A stretch of 64,000 nucleotides of DNA from NCBI RefSeq assembly GCF_026340565.1, contig NZ_JAPEPB010000001.1, forward strand, positions 6,980,001 through 7,044,000, in the 5' to 3' direction. The notes beneath the pieces are model-generated. The model was not told the DNA's origin, searched no databases, and saw only the letters and a program-made list of their open reading frames with translations. Each line of letters begins with the position of its first letter. Position 1 is the stretch's first letter. This document shows positions 52,952 through 62,481 of the stretch, piece by piece. This DNA is from Kitasatospora sp. NBC_01287. GTDB taxonomy: Bacteria; Actinomycetota; Actinomycetes; Streptomycetales; Streptomycetaceae. The translations under genes and the position numbers were made by a program.

Positions 52952-53563
52952 TCAGCGGATGGCCTGGCGCGGGACGGTCGGACGCTGCGCGCGCCGGGAC
53001 GGCGCCGCCGGCGCGGGCGGGGTCGAGCCCTCGGGGCGACGCCCGGCGCCGGCCCGCACGACCTCCACGATCATGTCCCGCACCCCCAGCAGAGCCGTCC
53101 GCAGCTCCTCGGTGCCGACCTGCTCGGAGCGGGTGCGTTCGAGCACCCGCTGCGCCGACCGGTAGGCGGGCAGCCGCGCCCCGTGGTCGACCGACAGCGC
53201 GCCCGCTCGCCCCTGGGTGGGGTACCCGATCTCGTCCAGCGCCGCGTCCAGCAGCGCCGAGGTCTCGTCCAGCGCGCGGGCCGGGTCGTCGACGAAGAGC
53301 TCCTGGAGCGTGCCGAGCCGGGCCGTGGTCTCCTCGACGCGCCGCCGCGGCAGTGGGGTGAGGTTCAACCGGCGGACCAGGCGCAGCCGTTCGACGAGCT
53401 CCTGTTCGGCCTCCCGGGTGCGGCCGTCGTGGGTCCGCACCGTCCGGTCGTACTCCGGCCCGAAGCGCTGCTGGAGCCGGTGGGTGGTCAGCCGCGGGAG
53501 TGCCACGGCGAGACCCGCCGCGACCGCCAGCACGACGACCACCGATGCGATCAACACGCTCAT
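52952..53563 (-). CDS. Membrane-anchored protein of unknown function
   Basis: A 203-residue protein with one N-terminal membrane helix (LIASVVVVLAVAAGLAVALP) and a helical cytoplasmic or extracytoplasmic domain rich in Arg and Glu (REAEQELVERLRLVRRLNL). Its FVDDPARALDETSALLDAAL segment is shared with the neighbouring gene at 52293. A Pro/Ala/Arg-rich tail ends RQAIR. ATG at 53563 has a perfect AAGGAGG six bases upstream. It is divergent from the DUF4230 gene, with which it probably shares control. Confidence 0.78.
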   Translation of the reverse strand: MSVLIASVVVVLAVAAGLAVALPRLTTHRLQQRFGPEYDRTVRTHDGRTREAEQELVERLRLVRRLNLTPLPRRRVEETTARLGTLQELFVDDPARALDETSALLDAALDEIGYPTQGRAGALSVDHGARLPAYRSAQRVLERTRSEQVGTEELRTALLGVRDMIVEVVRAGAGRRPEGSTPPAPAAPSRRAQRPTVPRQAIR

Positions 53564-53859
53564 ACCGATCCTCCTTCGCTGCCGGGCCCGGTCGGGCCCG
53601 CGCCGTGCCGCTCCCGGCGGCACCGGGGCTTCACCAGCGGCCGCACGGCGGGGAGATGTCGCAGCGGCCCGGTCAAGCGCCTGCCCGCTGGGCGGAGTTC
53701 AAACCGGCGGCTGCGCGCCGGCGTCGTCCAGCCGGTTCGGGGCAGGCGAGATCCGACGCTCACCGAGCGTGCCGAGCAACGGAGTTCAGGCATCCGGGCG
53801 GCTCGGCCCGGACTGGTGCCGACTCAACGCCGACTCAGTGCCGAAGGAGGCAGTCCGCC
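53564..53859. promoter_or_regulatory. Divergent intergenic region
   Basis: This 296-base gap holds ribosome binding sites at both ends and presumably two promoters. I could not define -10 or -35 elements, and no gene is credible. Confidence 0.3.
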
Positions 53860-54633
53860 ATGTTCCGTTCCTCCCGGCGGGGAACCGCCCCACTCCCCGA
53901 CAGACCCGACAGGCCCGCGTCAGACCCCGACACGCCCGCGTCAGACCGGGGCGCCGACCGGGAGCCGGCCCCCGCCCCGGCCCCCGCCGCCCCCGCGCGC
54001 CGCCGGGTCCCGTGGTACGTCGGTCTGCCGGTCACCCTGGCCGTGATCACCGCGCTCTTCCTGGCCGCGGCCGACCTGCGCCTGCTGCCCGGCCTGCCCG
54101 ACCCGTTCGCCGAGCGGACGACCGACCGCAGCCAACCGGTGCTGCTCAAGTCCATCCAGGACATGAGTCATTACACCTCGGCGACCGGCAACTTCCAGCT
54201 CGTGGTCGACCTCGACCAGGAGGCGAAGTTCCTCCCGTCCGCGCTGCTGGGCCACCGGACCCTGTACGTGGCCGCCGGCACGGTGGAGGCCTACGTCGAC
54301 CTCGGCAAGGTCGCCGGATCCGGTGTCACCGTCTCCGCCGACCGCCGCAGCGCCACCCTCGTCGTGCCGCACGCCCAGCTGGGGCAGGTGGCGCTCGACA
54401 GCAAACGCTCCTACGTCTACTCCCAGGAGCGCGGCCTCTTCGACCGGATCGGCGACTTCCTCTCCGGCAACCCGGGTGACCAGCAGCAGGTGGAGCGGCT
54501 GGCCACCCGGCGCATCGCCAGCGCCGCCCAGGACTCCGGGCTGCTCCAGCGCGCCGAGCAGAACACCCGCGACGCCCTTGAGGAGCTGCTGCGCTCGCTC
54601 GGCTTCAGCACGGTGAACGTGCGCACCGGCTGA
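53860..54633 (+). CDS. DUF4230 membrane-anchored protein
   Basis: A 257-residue protein. A charged, repetitive N-terminus (RPDRPASDPDTPASDRG) precedes one membrane helix (VGLPVTLAVITALFLAAADL). The DUF4230 domain follows (LLKSIQDMSHYTSATGNFQL, GTVEAYVDLGKVAGSGVTV). DUF4230 proteins in Streptomyces have no known function. ATG at 53860 has AAGGAGG nine bases upstream. Divergent from the membrane-anchored unknown. Confidence 0.85.
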   Translation: MFRSSRRGTAPLPDRPDRPASDPDTPASDRGADREPAPAPAPAAPARRRVPWYVGLPVTLAVITALFLAAADLRLLPGLPDPFAERTTDRSQPVLLKSIQDMSHYTSATGNFQLVVDLDQEAKFLPSALLGHRTLYVAAGTVEAYVDLGKVAGSGVTVSADRRSATLVVPHAQLGQVALDSKRSYVYSQERGLFDRIGDFLSGNPGDQQQVERLATRRIASAAQDSGLLQRAEQNTRDALEELLRSLGFSTVNVRTG

Positions 54634-54651
54634 CCCGGGGCCGCGAGCGCG

Positions 54652-55305
54652 TCAGAGCCGGACCAGCACCTCGTCCAGCTCCTTGCGCCGCAGGTCCGGC
54701 ACCCGGGCCTCGTCGGCCGGGTACCCGACCGGGATCACGTAGGCGGCGCGCTCCTCGGCGGGCCGGTCGCAGACCTCGTTGAGGAACTTCATCGGGCTCG
54801 GGGTGTGGGTCAGGGTGGCCAGTCCGGCCTGGTGCAGCGAGGCGAGCAGCAGGCCGACGGCGATGCCGACCGACTCCTTGGTGTAGTAGGGGCGCGGCGA
54901 GTCGGGGCCCTTGTGCACCTCGAAGACCACGATCACGGCCGGCGCGTCCTCCAGGAACGGCTTGTGCCAGTCGGTGCCGATCGGTGCCAGCGCGGCCAGC
55001 CACTCCGCCGAGGCCCGGTGGTCGTAGAACTCGCGCTCCTCGGCCTCGGCGGCCTCGCGCAGCCGCCGCTTGCGCTCGGGGTCGGTGATCACCACGAACC
55101 GCCACGGCTGAACGTGGGCCCCGCTCGGCGCGGTGGCGGCGGTGCGCACCGCCCAGTCCAGCACCCCCTCGGGGATCGGTCGGCGGTCGTAGTCGCGCAC
55201 GGTGCGGCGCTGGGCCATCACCTGGTGGAAGTCCCTGGCGCGTGCCTCGGCCTCGTGAGCGGGCACGGCCATCGGGTGCAGCGGGACACTGGGGTAGGAG
55301 GTCAT
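54652..55305 (-). CDS. Nitroreductase-family flavoprotein, iodotyrosine-deiodinase-like
   Basis: A 217-residue FMN protein. QRRTVRDYDRRPIPEGVLDW, TAATAPSGAHVQPWRFVVIT and ESVGIAVGLLLASLHQAGLA are nitroreductase FMN-contact motifs. The central segment (LAALAPIGTDWHKPFLEDAP) resembles the lid of iodotyrosine deiodinase (IYD), so this belongs to the IYD/BluB side of the family. The natural substrate in bacteria is often unknown and may be a halogenated or nitro-aromatic compound. ATG at 55305 has AGG five bases upstream. The start codon lies inside a perfect 14-base palindrome. Confidence 0.88.
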   Translation of the reverse strand: MTSYPSVPLHPMAVPAHEAEARARDFHQVMAQRRTVRDYDRRPIPEGVLDWAVRTAATAPSGAHVQPWRFVVITDPERKRRLREAAEAEEREFYDHRASAEWLAALAPIGTDWHKPFLEDAPAVIVVFEVHKGPDSPRPYYTKESVGIAVGLLLASLHQAGLATLTHTPSPMKFLNEVCDRPAEERAAYVIPVGYPADEARVPDLRRKELDEVLVRL

Positions 55306-55312
55306 ATGACCT
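55299..55312. promoter_or_regulatory. Perfect 14-base palindrome over the nitroreductase start codon
   Basis: AGGTCATATGACCT covers both the ribosome binding site and ATG of the nitroreductase, so a bound repressor, or the mRNA hairpin it forms, could block translation or transcription. Confidence 0.6.
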
Positions 55313-55408
55313 GTATGGGAAGCCCGGCAGTGGTCTAAACCAACCTGGGCCCGGTCGTCCCGCCGGAGCCTCGCCGCACCCGCCCGGCTCCGACAGCTCC
55401 GAGAGCTC

Positions 55409-57046
55409 CTACAGCTCCGTGACCTGTCCGTCCGCCACCGCGAGGCGGCGGTTGACCGAGACCGTCTCCAGCATCCGGCGGTCGTGGGTGACCAGCAGCA
55501 GGGTGCCGGTGTAGGAGGCGAGGGCCGATTCGAGCTGCTCGATGGCGGGCAGGTCGAGGTGGTTGGTCGGCTCGTCCAGGACCAGCAGGTTGACGCCGCG
55601 GGCCTGGAGCAGGGCCAGCGCCGCCCGGGTGCGTTCGCCGGGGGAGAGGGTGTCGGCGGGGCGCAGCACGTGGGCCGCCTTGAGGCCGAACTTGGCGAGC
55701 AGGGTGCGGACATCGGCGGGGGAGAGTTCGGGCACGGCCGCCTCGAAGGCCGCCAGCAGCGTCTCGGTGCCCAGGAAGAGGCCGCGCGCCTGGTCGACCT
55801 CGCCGACCACCACGCCCGAACCGAGCGCCGCCTCACCGGAGTCGAGGGTGAGCCGGCCCAGCAGGGCGGCCAGCAGGGTGGACTTGCCCGCGCCGTTCGC
55901 GCCGGTGATCGCCACCCGGTCCGCCCAGTCGATCTGCAGGTTCACCGGGCCGAAGCCGAACCCACCGCGCCGCAGGGCGGCCTGACGCAGCGTCGCCACC
56001 ACCGCGCCCGAACGCGGGGCGACGGCGATCTCCATCTGCAGCTCCCACTCCTTGCGCGGCTCCTCGACCACGTCCAGGCGCTCGATCAGCCGCTGGGTCT
56101 GCTTGGCCTTGGCGGCCTGCTTCTCCGAGGAGGAGATCGCGGCGGCCTTGCGGATCTTGTCGTTGTCCGGGCTCTTCTTCAGCGCGTTGCGCACGCCCTT
56201 GTCCGCCCAGCCCTTCTGCACCCGGGCCCTGGCCTCCAGGCCGGACTTGGTGTCGGCGTACTCCTCGTACTCCTCGCGGGCGTGCCGCCGCTCCCGGGCG
56301 CGCTCCTCCAGGTAGGAGGCGTAGCCGCCGCCGTAGAGGTTGACCTGCTGCTGGGCCAGGTCCAGCTCCAGCACCCGGGTGACCGTGCGGGCCAGGAACT
56401 CGCGGTCGTGGCTGATCAGCACGGTGCCCGCGCGCAGGCCGGTGACGAACTCCTCCAGCCGGGCCAGGCCGTCCAGGTCCAGGTCGTTGGTGGGCTCGTC
56501 CAGCAGGAAGACGTCGTAGCGGGAGAGCAGCAGCGAGGCCAGGCCCGCGCGGGCCGCCTGACCACCGGAGAGCGAGGTCATCTCCTGGTCCAGGCCGACG
56601 GCCAGGCCGAGCGAGTCGGTGACCTGCTCGGCGCGCTCCTCCAGGTCGGCACCGCCGAGGTCGAGCCAGCGCTCCAGCGCGTCGCCGTAGGCGTCGTCCG
56701 CGCCGGCCCGGCCCTCGACCAGGCCCTCGGTGGCCTCGTCCAGCGCGGCCTGCGCGGCGGCGACGCCGGTGCGCCGGGCCAGGAACGCGCCGACCGTCTC
56801 ACCGGCCCGCCGCTCGGGCTCCTGCGGCAGGTGGCCGACGTTGGCGCCGCGCGGGCTGAGCGTGATCGAGCCGCTCTCGGGGCTGTCCAGCCCGGCCAGC
56901 AGCCGCAGCAGCGTCGACTTGCCGGCCCCGTTCACGCCGACCAGGCCGGTCACCTCGCCGGGAGCGATGACCAGGTCGAGCCCGGAGAACAGGGTGCGGT
57001 CGCCGTGGCCGGCGGCCAGGTCCTTGGTTACGAGAGTGGCACTCAT
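55409..57046 (-). CDS. ABC-F family ATPase
   Basis: A 545-residue protein with two nucleotide-binding domains and no membrane segment. Domain 1 has GVNGAGKST, LSGGQAARAGLAS and LLDEPTNDLD. Domain 2 has GANGAGKST, LSPGERTRAALAL and LVLDEPTNHLD. A charged linker (KGWADKGVRNALKKSPDNDK) lies between them. ABC-F proteins act on ribosomes, either in translation regulation or in protection from antibiotics. The signature of domain 2 (LSPGE) is a variant. ATG at 57046 is the start. It is divergent from a second ABC-F gene across 319 bases. Confidence 0.92.
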   Translation of the reverse strand: MSATLVTKDLAAGHGDRTLFSGLDLVIAPGEVTGLVGVNGAGKSTLLRLLAGLDSPESGSITLSPRGANVGHLPQEPERRAGETVGAFLARRTGVAAAQAALDEATEGLVEGRAGADDAYGDALERWLDLGGADLEERAEQVTDSLGLAVGLDQEMTSLSGGQAARAGLASLLLSRYDVFLLDEPTNDLDLDGLARLEEFVTGLRAGTVLISHDREFLARTVTRVLELDLAQQQVNLYGGGYASYLEERARERRHAREEYEEYADTKSGLEARARVQKGWADKGVRNALKKSPDNDKIRKAAAISSSEKQAAKAKQTQRLIERLDVVEEPRKEWELQMEIAVAPRSGAVVATLRQAALRRGGFGFGPVNLQIDWADRVAITGANGAGKSTLLAALLGRLTLDSGEAALGSGVVVGEVDQARGLFLGTETLLAAFEAAVPELSPADVRTLLAKFGLKAAHVLRPADTLSPGERTRAALALLQARGVNLLVLDEPTNHLDLPAIEQLESALASYTGTLLLVTHDRRMLETVSVNRRLAVADGQVTEL

Positions 57047-57365
57047 GATGGGTCCGATCCTAAACGGACGCGCATCAGGCCTCTGAATCGGTCGCCCGTA
57101 AATGCATTGCCCGCCGCTCCCGCCCGTCGTACCGTTGGGCTCGTTGGTCCACCGGAACAGGAGAAGGCCGTTGCTTTACTGAGGTCATGAGACACCGCTC
57201 CCGCGCTGCTTACCCGCGCGGTCGATCGCGCTGAGTGTTCGCGCGTTCGGTGAGTGTGCTCGGCCTCGGTCCGGAGCTGCCTGTTCCGCCGTCCGACCCC
57301 CTGCCCTCCCGCGGTGTCTCCGTGTTGCCCCTTCCCGTCCCACGAGCAACCCGCAGGAGGCCCCC
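57047..57365 (+). promoter_or_regulatory. Long leader between two divergent ABC-F genes
   Basis: This 319-base gap carries a 15-codon leader-peptide candidate and a hairpin CCGCGC-N8-GCGCGG (57200-57221) inside it. No clear -10/-35 pair was seen. Antibiotic-inducible ABC-F genes often have such leaders. Confidence 0.5.
57187..57234 (+). CDS. Candidate Arg-rich leader peptide upstream of ABC-F
   Basis: The frame reads MRHRSRAAYPRGRSR then TGA, with GAGG two bases before the ATG (short spacing). Six of 15 residues are Arg. It lies 131 bases upstream of the ABC-F start and overlaps the hairpin noted above. A ribosome-stalling attenuator is possible, but there is no proof of translation. Confidence 0.4.
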   Translation: MRHRSRAAYPRGRSR

Positions 57366-58976
<1,611 letters not shown>

Positions 58977-58995
58977 GGCGGGTGGACCGATGCCG

Positions 58996-59029
58996 GGCGG
59001 CCGGGCCCGGGGTCGCCCCGCCGGCCGCC
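58996..59029. terminator. Bidirectional hairpin after the ABC-F gene
   Basis: Perfect 9-base arms GGCGGCCGG / CCGGCCGCC with a 16-base GC-rich loop separate two convergent genes. Confidence 0.6.
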
Positions 59030-59043
59030 ACGGCCCGGGCCGG

Positions 59044-59886
59044 TCACTTGGGGGAGGCCCACGGGGTGGGCAGGCCGACCGCCAGCGGCGCCCAGACCGG
59101 ATCGAGCGCGAGGGCCGAGAGCTGCTCCGGGCTCAGCAGCAGTGCGTTGGCGTACGGCTCGGTCCGGCCGGTGCCGGGGCCCGGGACGTCGCTCTCGTCG
59201 ACGATCACCCTTGCCCCGTCGGGCCGGTCGAACATGGCGCTCCACTGCTGCGCGCCGCCCGCGGCCCGCGGGGGGTGGTAGGCCAGCAGGTAGGCGCCGC
59301 CGGGCTGTGCGGTGCCGACGCAGTCGGGGTCGGTGGTCAGGCAGTTGCCGATGGGGGGCTTGGTCGGGTTCGGCCAGGGCGGCGCGTGCTGGATCGTGAT
59401 CTCGACGCTGCTGGAGCCTCGGCCGTCGGTGACGGTGAGGGCGGCGAACCGGTTCGAGACCCCGTCGACGTTGTCCCGCGCCATCGGGTCGCTCAGCTGC
59501 AGCCCGCCGGGCAGCTTCGTCTTGAACAGCTCCAGCAACTGCTCGGCGCTGACCGGTGCCGTGGCCGACGGGGAAGGGGTGGACGGGGAAGGGGCCGACG
59601 GCGAAGGGGTGGTCGTCGGTGAACCGCTCGCCGCCGCGCTGACGGTCGGGGCGCCCCGACCGTCAGCGCTCGGGCCGGCCGCCTCGGCGCTCGGGCGCGG
59701 CTGCAGCGTCAACGCGCCGACGCCGGCCAGCAGCGCCACGGTGGCGGCACTCGCGAGCACGGTGCGCCGGCGCTTGCGGCGCTGTCCGCGCTCGGCGGCG
59801 CCGAGCGCCAGCAGGTCCACCGCTACCGGCGGTGAGTCGGTGGCCGCCTCCCGCAGGGCATGGCTGAATTCCTCTTCGAAGGACAT
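59044..59886 (-). CDS. Putative membrane regulator (anti-sigma-like) following SigE-family sigma
   Basis: A 280-residue protein with an N-terminal cytoplasmic segment of about 40 residues (EEFSHALREAATDSPPVAVD), one membrane helix (TVLASAATVALLAGVGALTL), a Pro/Ser/Thr spacer (TPSPSAPSPSTPSPSA) and an extracytoplasmic domain with a Cys pair (GNCLTTDPDC). It lies 74 bases after the sigma gene on the same strand. This is the layout of many actinomycete anti-sigma or sigma-linked membrane proteins, though no canonical zinc-type HxxxCxxC motif is present. It probably modulates the sigma factor. The extracytoplasmic ligand is unknown. Confidence 0.75.
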   Translation of the reverse strand: MSFEEEFSHALREAATDSPPVAVDLLALGAAERGQRRKRRRTVLASAATVALLAGVGALTLQPRPSAEAAGPSADGRGAPTVSAAASGSPTTTPSPSAPSPSTPSPSATAPVSAEQLLELFKTKLPGGLQLSDPMARDNVDGVSNRFAALTVTDGRGSSSVEITIQHAPPWPNPTKPPIGNCLTTDPDCVGTAQPGGAYLLAYHPPRAAGGAQQWSAMFDRPDGARVIVDESDVPGPGTGRTEPYANALLLSPEQLSALALDPVWAPLAVGLPTPWASPK

Positions 59887-59960
59887 GGCAGATGCTGCTT
59901 TCGGTCAGGTCTCGCGGGGGGAGGGGAGGCTGGCGGTCGACGGGCGGGCGGCATGCCCGG

Positions 59961-60500
59961 TCAGCGCGGCTGGGACGTCCGCTCGGTGAAGCCGGTGCCC
60001 AGCAGGGCGCGCATCCGGTGCAGCGCGCGATGGCTGCGCGAACGCACGGCGGTGGAGCTCAGGTGCAGCGCGGCGGCGGTCTCCTCGACGCTGCGGTCCT
60101 CCCAGAACCGCAGCACGAGCACCGCGCGGTCCTGCGCGGGGAGGTCGCGCAGGGCCTGCAACAGGGTCAGGCGCAGCGTCGGGTCCTGGTCGTTGACCGC
60201 GACCTCGGGGAACTCGATGGTCACCCGCTCGCTGCTGCTCCGCAGGCGTCGCATGCTCAGGAAGGTGTTGACCAGCACGGTCTGGGTGTAGCCGGCCGGA
60301 TTCTCCAGTCGCGACACCCGCTTCCAGCGCACGTACACCCGGCTCAGCGCCTCCTGCACCAGGTCCTCGGCCAGATGGGAGTCGCCGCCGGTGAGCAGGT
60401 AGGCCGTGCGGTGGAGCTGCCCGCCTCGGGCCGCGGCGAAGTCCAGGAAGTCGATCCGGCCCGGCGGCGCCTGTTCGGTCGTCGGTGGGTGCTGGTCCAT
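59961..60500 (-). CDS. SigE-family (ECF-type) RNA polymerase sigma factor
   Basis: A 179-residue sigma-70 factor with region 2 (AYLLTGGDSHLAEDLVQEAL, then VYVRWKRVSRLENPAGY) and region 4 (LRDLPAQDRAVLVLRFWEDR and SVEETAAALHLSSTAVRSRS). The pattern matches the SigE-family group abundant in Streptomyces. The N-terminal RIDFLDFAAARGGQLHRTAY is typical. ATG at 60500 is the start. The downstream membrane protein is probably its partner. The target genes are unknown. Confidence 0.93.
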   Translation of the reverse strand: MDQHPPTTEQAPPGRIDFLDFAAARGGQLHRTAYLLTGGDSHLAEDLVQEALSRVYVRWKRVSRLENPAGYTQTVLVNTFLSMRRLRSSSERVTIEFPEVAVNDQDPTLRLTLLQALRDLPAQDRAVLVLRFWEDRSVEETAAALHLSSTAVRSRSHRALHRMRALLGTGFTERTSQPR

Positions 60501-60571
60501 GTCTGTCTAACGCGATGGGTGGTGCGGCCTGTTGCAGGGTTCGCGGAGAATTCTCGCAGCCCTGTCCCGGC

Positions 60572-60592
60572 CCGGTACCGCTCCGGTACCCT
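60572..60592 (+). promoter_or_regulatory. Twin GGTACC palindromes over the toxin-antitoxin promoter
   Basis: CCGGTACC occurs at 60572 and 60583, 11 bases apart, so both lie on one face of the helix. The second overlaps a -10 candidate TACCCT (60587-60592). Transcription would start at or near the ATG at 60600. Confidence 0.6.
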
Positions 60593-60599
60593 GAGCCGC

Positions 60600-60827
60600 A
60601 TGCCGGCTCTCAACATCGAGTACACCGAGGCGGAACTGGCCGCCATCCGCGAGGCCGCGGCGGCCGACGGCAAGACCGTCAAGGCATACGTCCACGACCT
60701 GAGCGTGCGCGAGCAGCAGCGCCGAACCTTCGTCAACCACGCGGTGGCGTTCTGGAACGCGCACCTGGAGGAGTTCGACGCCGCCTTCCCCGAGGACACC
60801 CCCGCCGCCCGGCGCCGCGCGGCCTGA
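60600..60827 (+). CDS. Antitoxin-like protein of a Doc/Fic-type toxin-antitoxin pair
   Basis: A 75-residue protein, probably leaderless, reading NIEYTEAELAAIREAAAADG and KTVKAYVHDLSVREQQRRTF. This is a ribbon-helix-helix-like N-terminus (beta strand then two helices) followed by a helical acidic tail ending EDTPAARRRAA. That arrangement is typical of antitoxins that bind both DNA and toxin. It overlaps the toxin start by one base (TGATG). It probably represses its own operon through the twin palindromes upstream. Confidence 0.82.
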   Translation: MPALNIEYTEAELAAIREAAAADGKTVKAYVHDLSVREQQRRTFVNHAVAFWNAHLEEFDAAFPEDTPAARRRAA

Positions 60828-61198
60828 TGATCCTGCACGTCGACATCCGCTGGCTCCTCGATGTCCAGGAGCAGGCCTCCCCCGAGGACTTGAGCGTGCG
60901 CGACTACTCGGCGCTCCAGGCGGCCGTGGCGCGGCACCGGGTGAACACCGCCCAACTCGGCCACGACGCCGACCCGGCGTGGTGCGCGGCCGCGCTGATG
61001 CACACCATCGTGCTGCTCCGCCCGCTGCCGGTGCGCAACAACCTCTACGCCTGCATGGCGACCGCCGCCTACATGCACGCGGCCAAGGAGGGCATCGACC
61101 CGCCGTACGGCGCCCTGGTCGAACTGGCCCGCGACGTGGCCGACACCACGGCGGACGTCTTCGCGGCGGCCGACCGGATCCGCGACTGGCGGATCTAG
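60827..61198 (+). CDS. Doc/Fic-fold toxin-like protein with degenerate Fic motif
   Basis: A 123-residue helical protein resembling the small Fic-family toxin component common in Streptomyces (HVDIRWLLDVQEQASPEDLS, AAALMHTIVLLRPLPVRNNL, YACMATAAYMHAAKEGIDPP). Doc toxins use HxFx(D/N)GNKR to phosphorylate EF-Tu. Here the corresponding segment is RPLPVRNNLYA: no catalytic His, and GN is replaced by RNN. This suggests either another activity or an inactive toxin, unless another His substitutes. ATG shares its A with the antitoxin stop, so the pair is coupled. Confidence 0.75.
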   Translation: MILHVDIRWLLDVQEQASPEDLSVRDYSALQAAVARHRVNTAQLGHDADPAWCAAALMHTIVLLRPLPVRNNLYACMATAAYMHAAKEGIDPPYGALVELARDVADTTADVFAAADRIRDWRI

Positions 61199-61238
61199 GC
61201 TCCACTCCGTGGTCGGCCGTCCATGTCCAGAGGGGGCG

Positions 61239-62336
61239 TCAGTCGGTGCCGGGCGTCCGCTGTCCGGGCTCCGGAGCCGGCGCGCTCTCTGCGGCGGGCT
61301 CGGGATCGGCCGCCGGTGCCTCGACCGCACCCGCCACCACCACCCGGCGCCGGCGCAGCGCGAACGCCCCACCCGCCGCCAGCGCGGCCAGCACTCCCAG
61401 CACCCCGACCACCCACGGCAGCGCGGGGCTGCTGTGCGCGGCAGGCGTGGCTGCCAGCTGGACCACGGTCGGCGACTTCACCGTGGTCGGCGTCGGGCTC
61501 GGCGACGGCGTCGGGCTCGCGATCGGTGACGGCGAGGCGGAAGGCGTGGGGGAGGCGGAAGGCGACGGCGGGTCCGTGGTCGGGCTCGGCTCCGGTGCAG
61601 CGGCTGCGGCTGCGGTAGTGGTCGCGCGCGGGCTCGGCTTCGCGGTCGCGCGGAGGCTCGGCTTCGGGGTCGCGGTCGCCCGCGGGCTCGGCTCGGGTGT
61701 GCCGGTCGTGGTCGCGGTCGCCCGCGGGCTCGGCGTCCGGGTCGTGCCGCCGCCGGGGGTCGGGGCGGGCGCCTGGGCGGGGTTGCCGCCGGTGAAATAG
61801 TCGCTCACCGTGCCCAGCTTGGTGGGCGTGATCATGGCGCACGGCCCCAGGTACGCCTCCGCTTCGAGCTCGTACACCCCGTCCGGGCTGCCGGCGGGCA
61901 TCGACAGGGTCTCGTGCAGCACGTGGTCACCGCGCGACAGCCCGCCGAACGCGACGCGGCCGGAGTTCCAGGTGCCGAGATCGCCGGACTGGGGAGCCAA
62001 CTGCCAGGTGAACGAGAAGCTGTGCGACGGGCCGCCGTCCACGCTCAGCTGCACGGACGGAGCCGGACCGGGCGTGTAGCCGCCTTGCTGCTGGGTGGGG
62101 ATGATCATCATGTCGTACTCGGCGGAGGCCTGGTCCGGGGCGTCGAGGTGCAGCATGTTGTCAGTTGTATGCGATCCACCCGCACGCACATTGGGGATCG
62201 GGCCGTACACGCCGTCGATGCTGTAGGTGCCGGTGGCCATCGTCGTGCAGACATCCGCGTGCGCCTGGCCGGCCGCTGTCACTGTCACTGTGCTGAGGGC
62301 TATCGCAAAGGCCAAGGTCAGGCCACGTCTCGTCAT
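61239..62336 (-). CDS. Surface protein with Ser/Pro/Thr repeat stalk and C-terminal membrane anchor
   Basis: A 365-residue exported protein. The signal GLTLAFAIALSTVTVTAAG ends near AHA. A beta-type domain of about 150 residues (CTTMATGTYSIDGVYGPIPN through KLGTVSDYFTGG) precedes a repetitive stalk of PSPRATAT and PSPSASPTP units. A late hydrophobic segment LPWVVGVLGVLAALAAGGAF and RRRR stop-transfer follow, with a long acidic tail. There is no clear LPxTG, so anchoring is by membrane. ATG at 62336 follows a TATGAT -10 candidate by eight bases, without a ribosome binding site. Confidence 0.82.
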   Translation of the reverse strand: MTRRGLTLAFAIALSTVTVTAAGQAHADVCTTMATGTYSIDGVYGPIPNVRAGGSHTTDNMLHLDAPDQASAEYDMMIIPTQQQGGYTPGPAPSVQLSVDGGPSHSFSFTWQLAPQSGDLGTWNSGRVAFGGLSRGDHVLHETLSMPAGSPDGVYELEAEAYLGPCAMITPTKLGTVSDYFTGGNPAQAPAPTPGGGTTRTPSPRATATTTGTPEPSPRATATPKPSLRATAKPSPRATTTAAAAAAPEPSPTTDPPSPSASPTPSASPSPIASPTPSPSPTPTTVKSPTVVQLAATPAAHSSPALPWVVGVLGVLAALAAGGAFALRRRRVVVAGAVEAPAADPEPAAESAPAPEPGQRTPGTD

Positions 62337-62445
62337 GGCCCCGCATCATAGAGGTGCCCGCCCATCGCGCTCGCACCAATATCGGGTCGCCTAGAACGTC
62401 CTGGGCGGACTGCCACGTCCCCGACCGCACGGGTCGGAGCAGCCG

Positions 62446-62474
62446 GCGCGGGCCCGCACCGGGCCGGCCCGCGC
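62446..62474 (-). terminator. Hairpin after the response regulator
   Basis: Perfect 9-base arms GCGCGGGCC / GGCCCGCGC with an 11-base loop lie eight bases beyond the response-regulator stop. Confidence 0.55.
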
Positions 62475-62481
62475 GGGGGGT

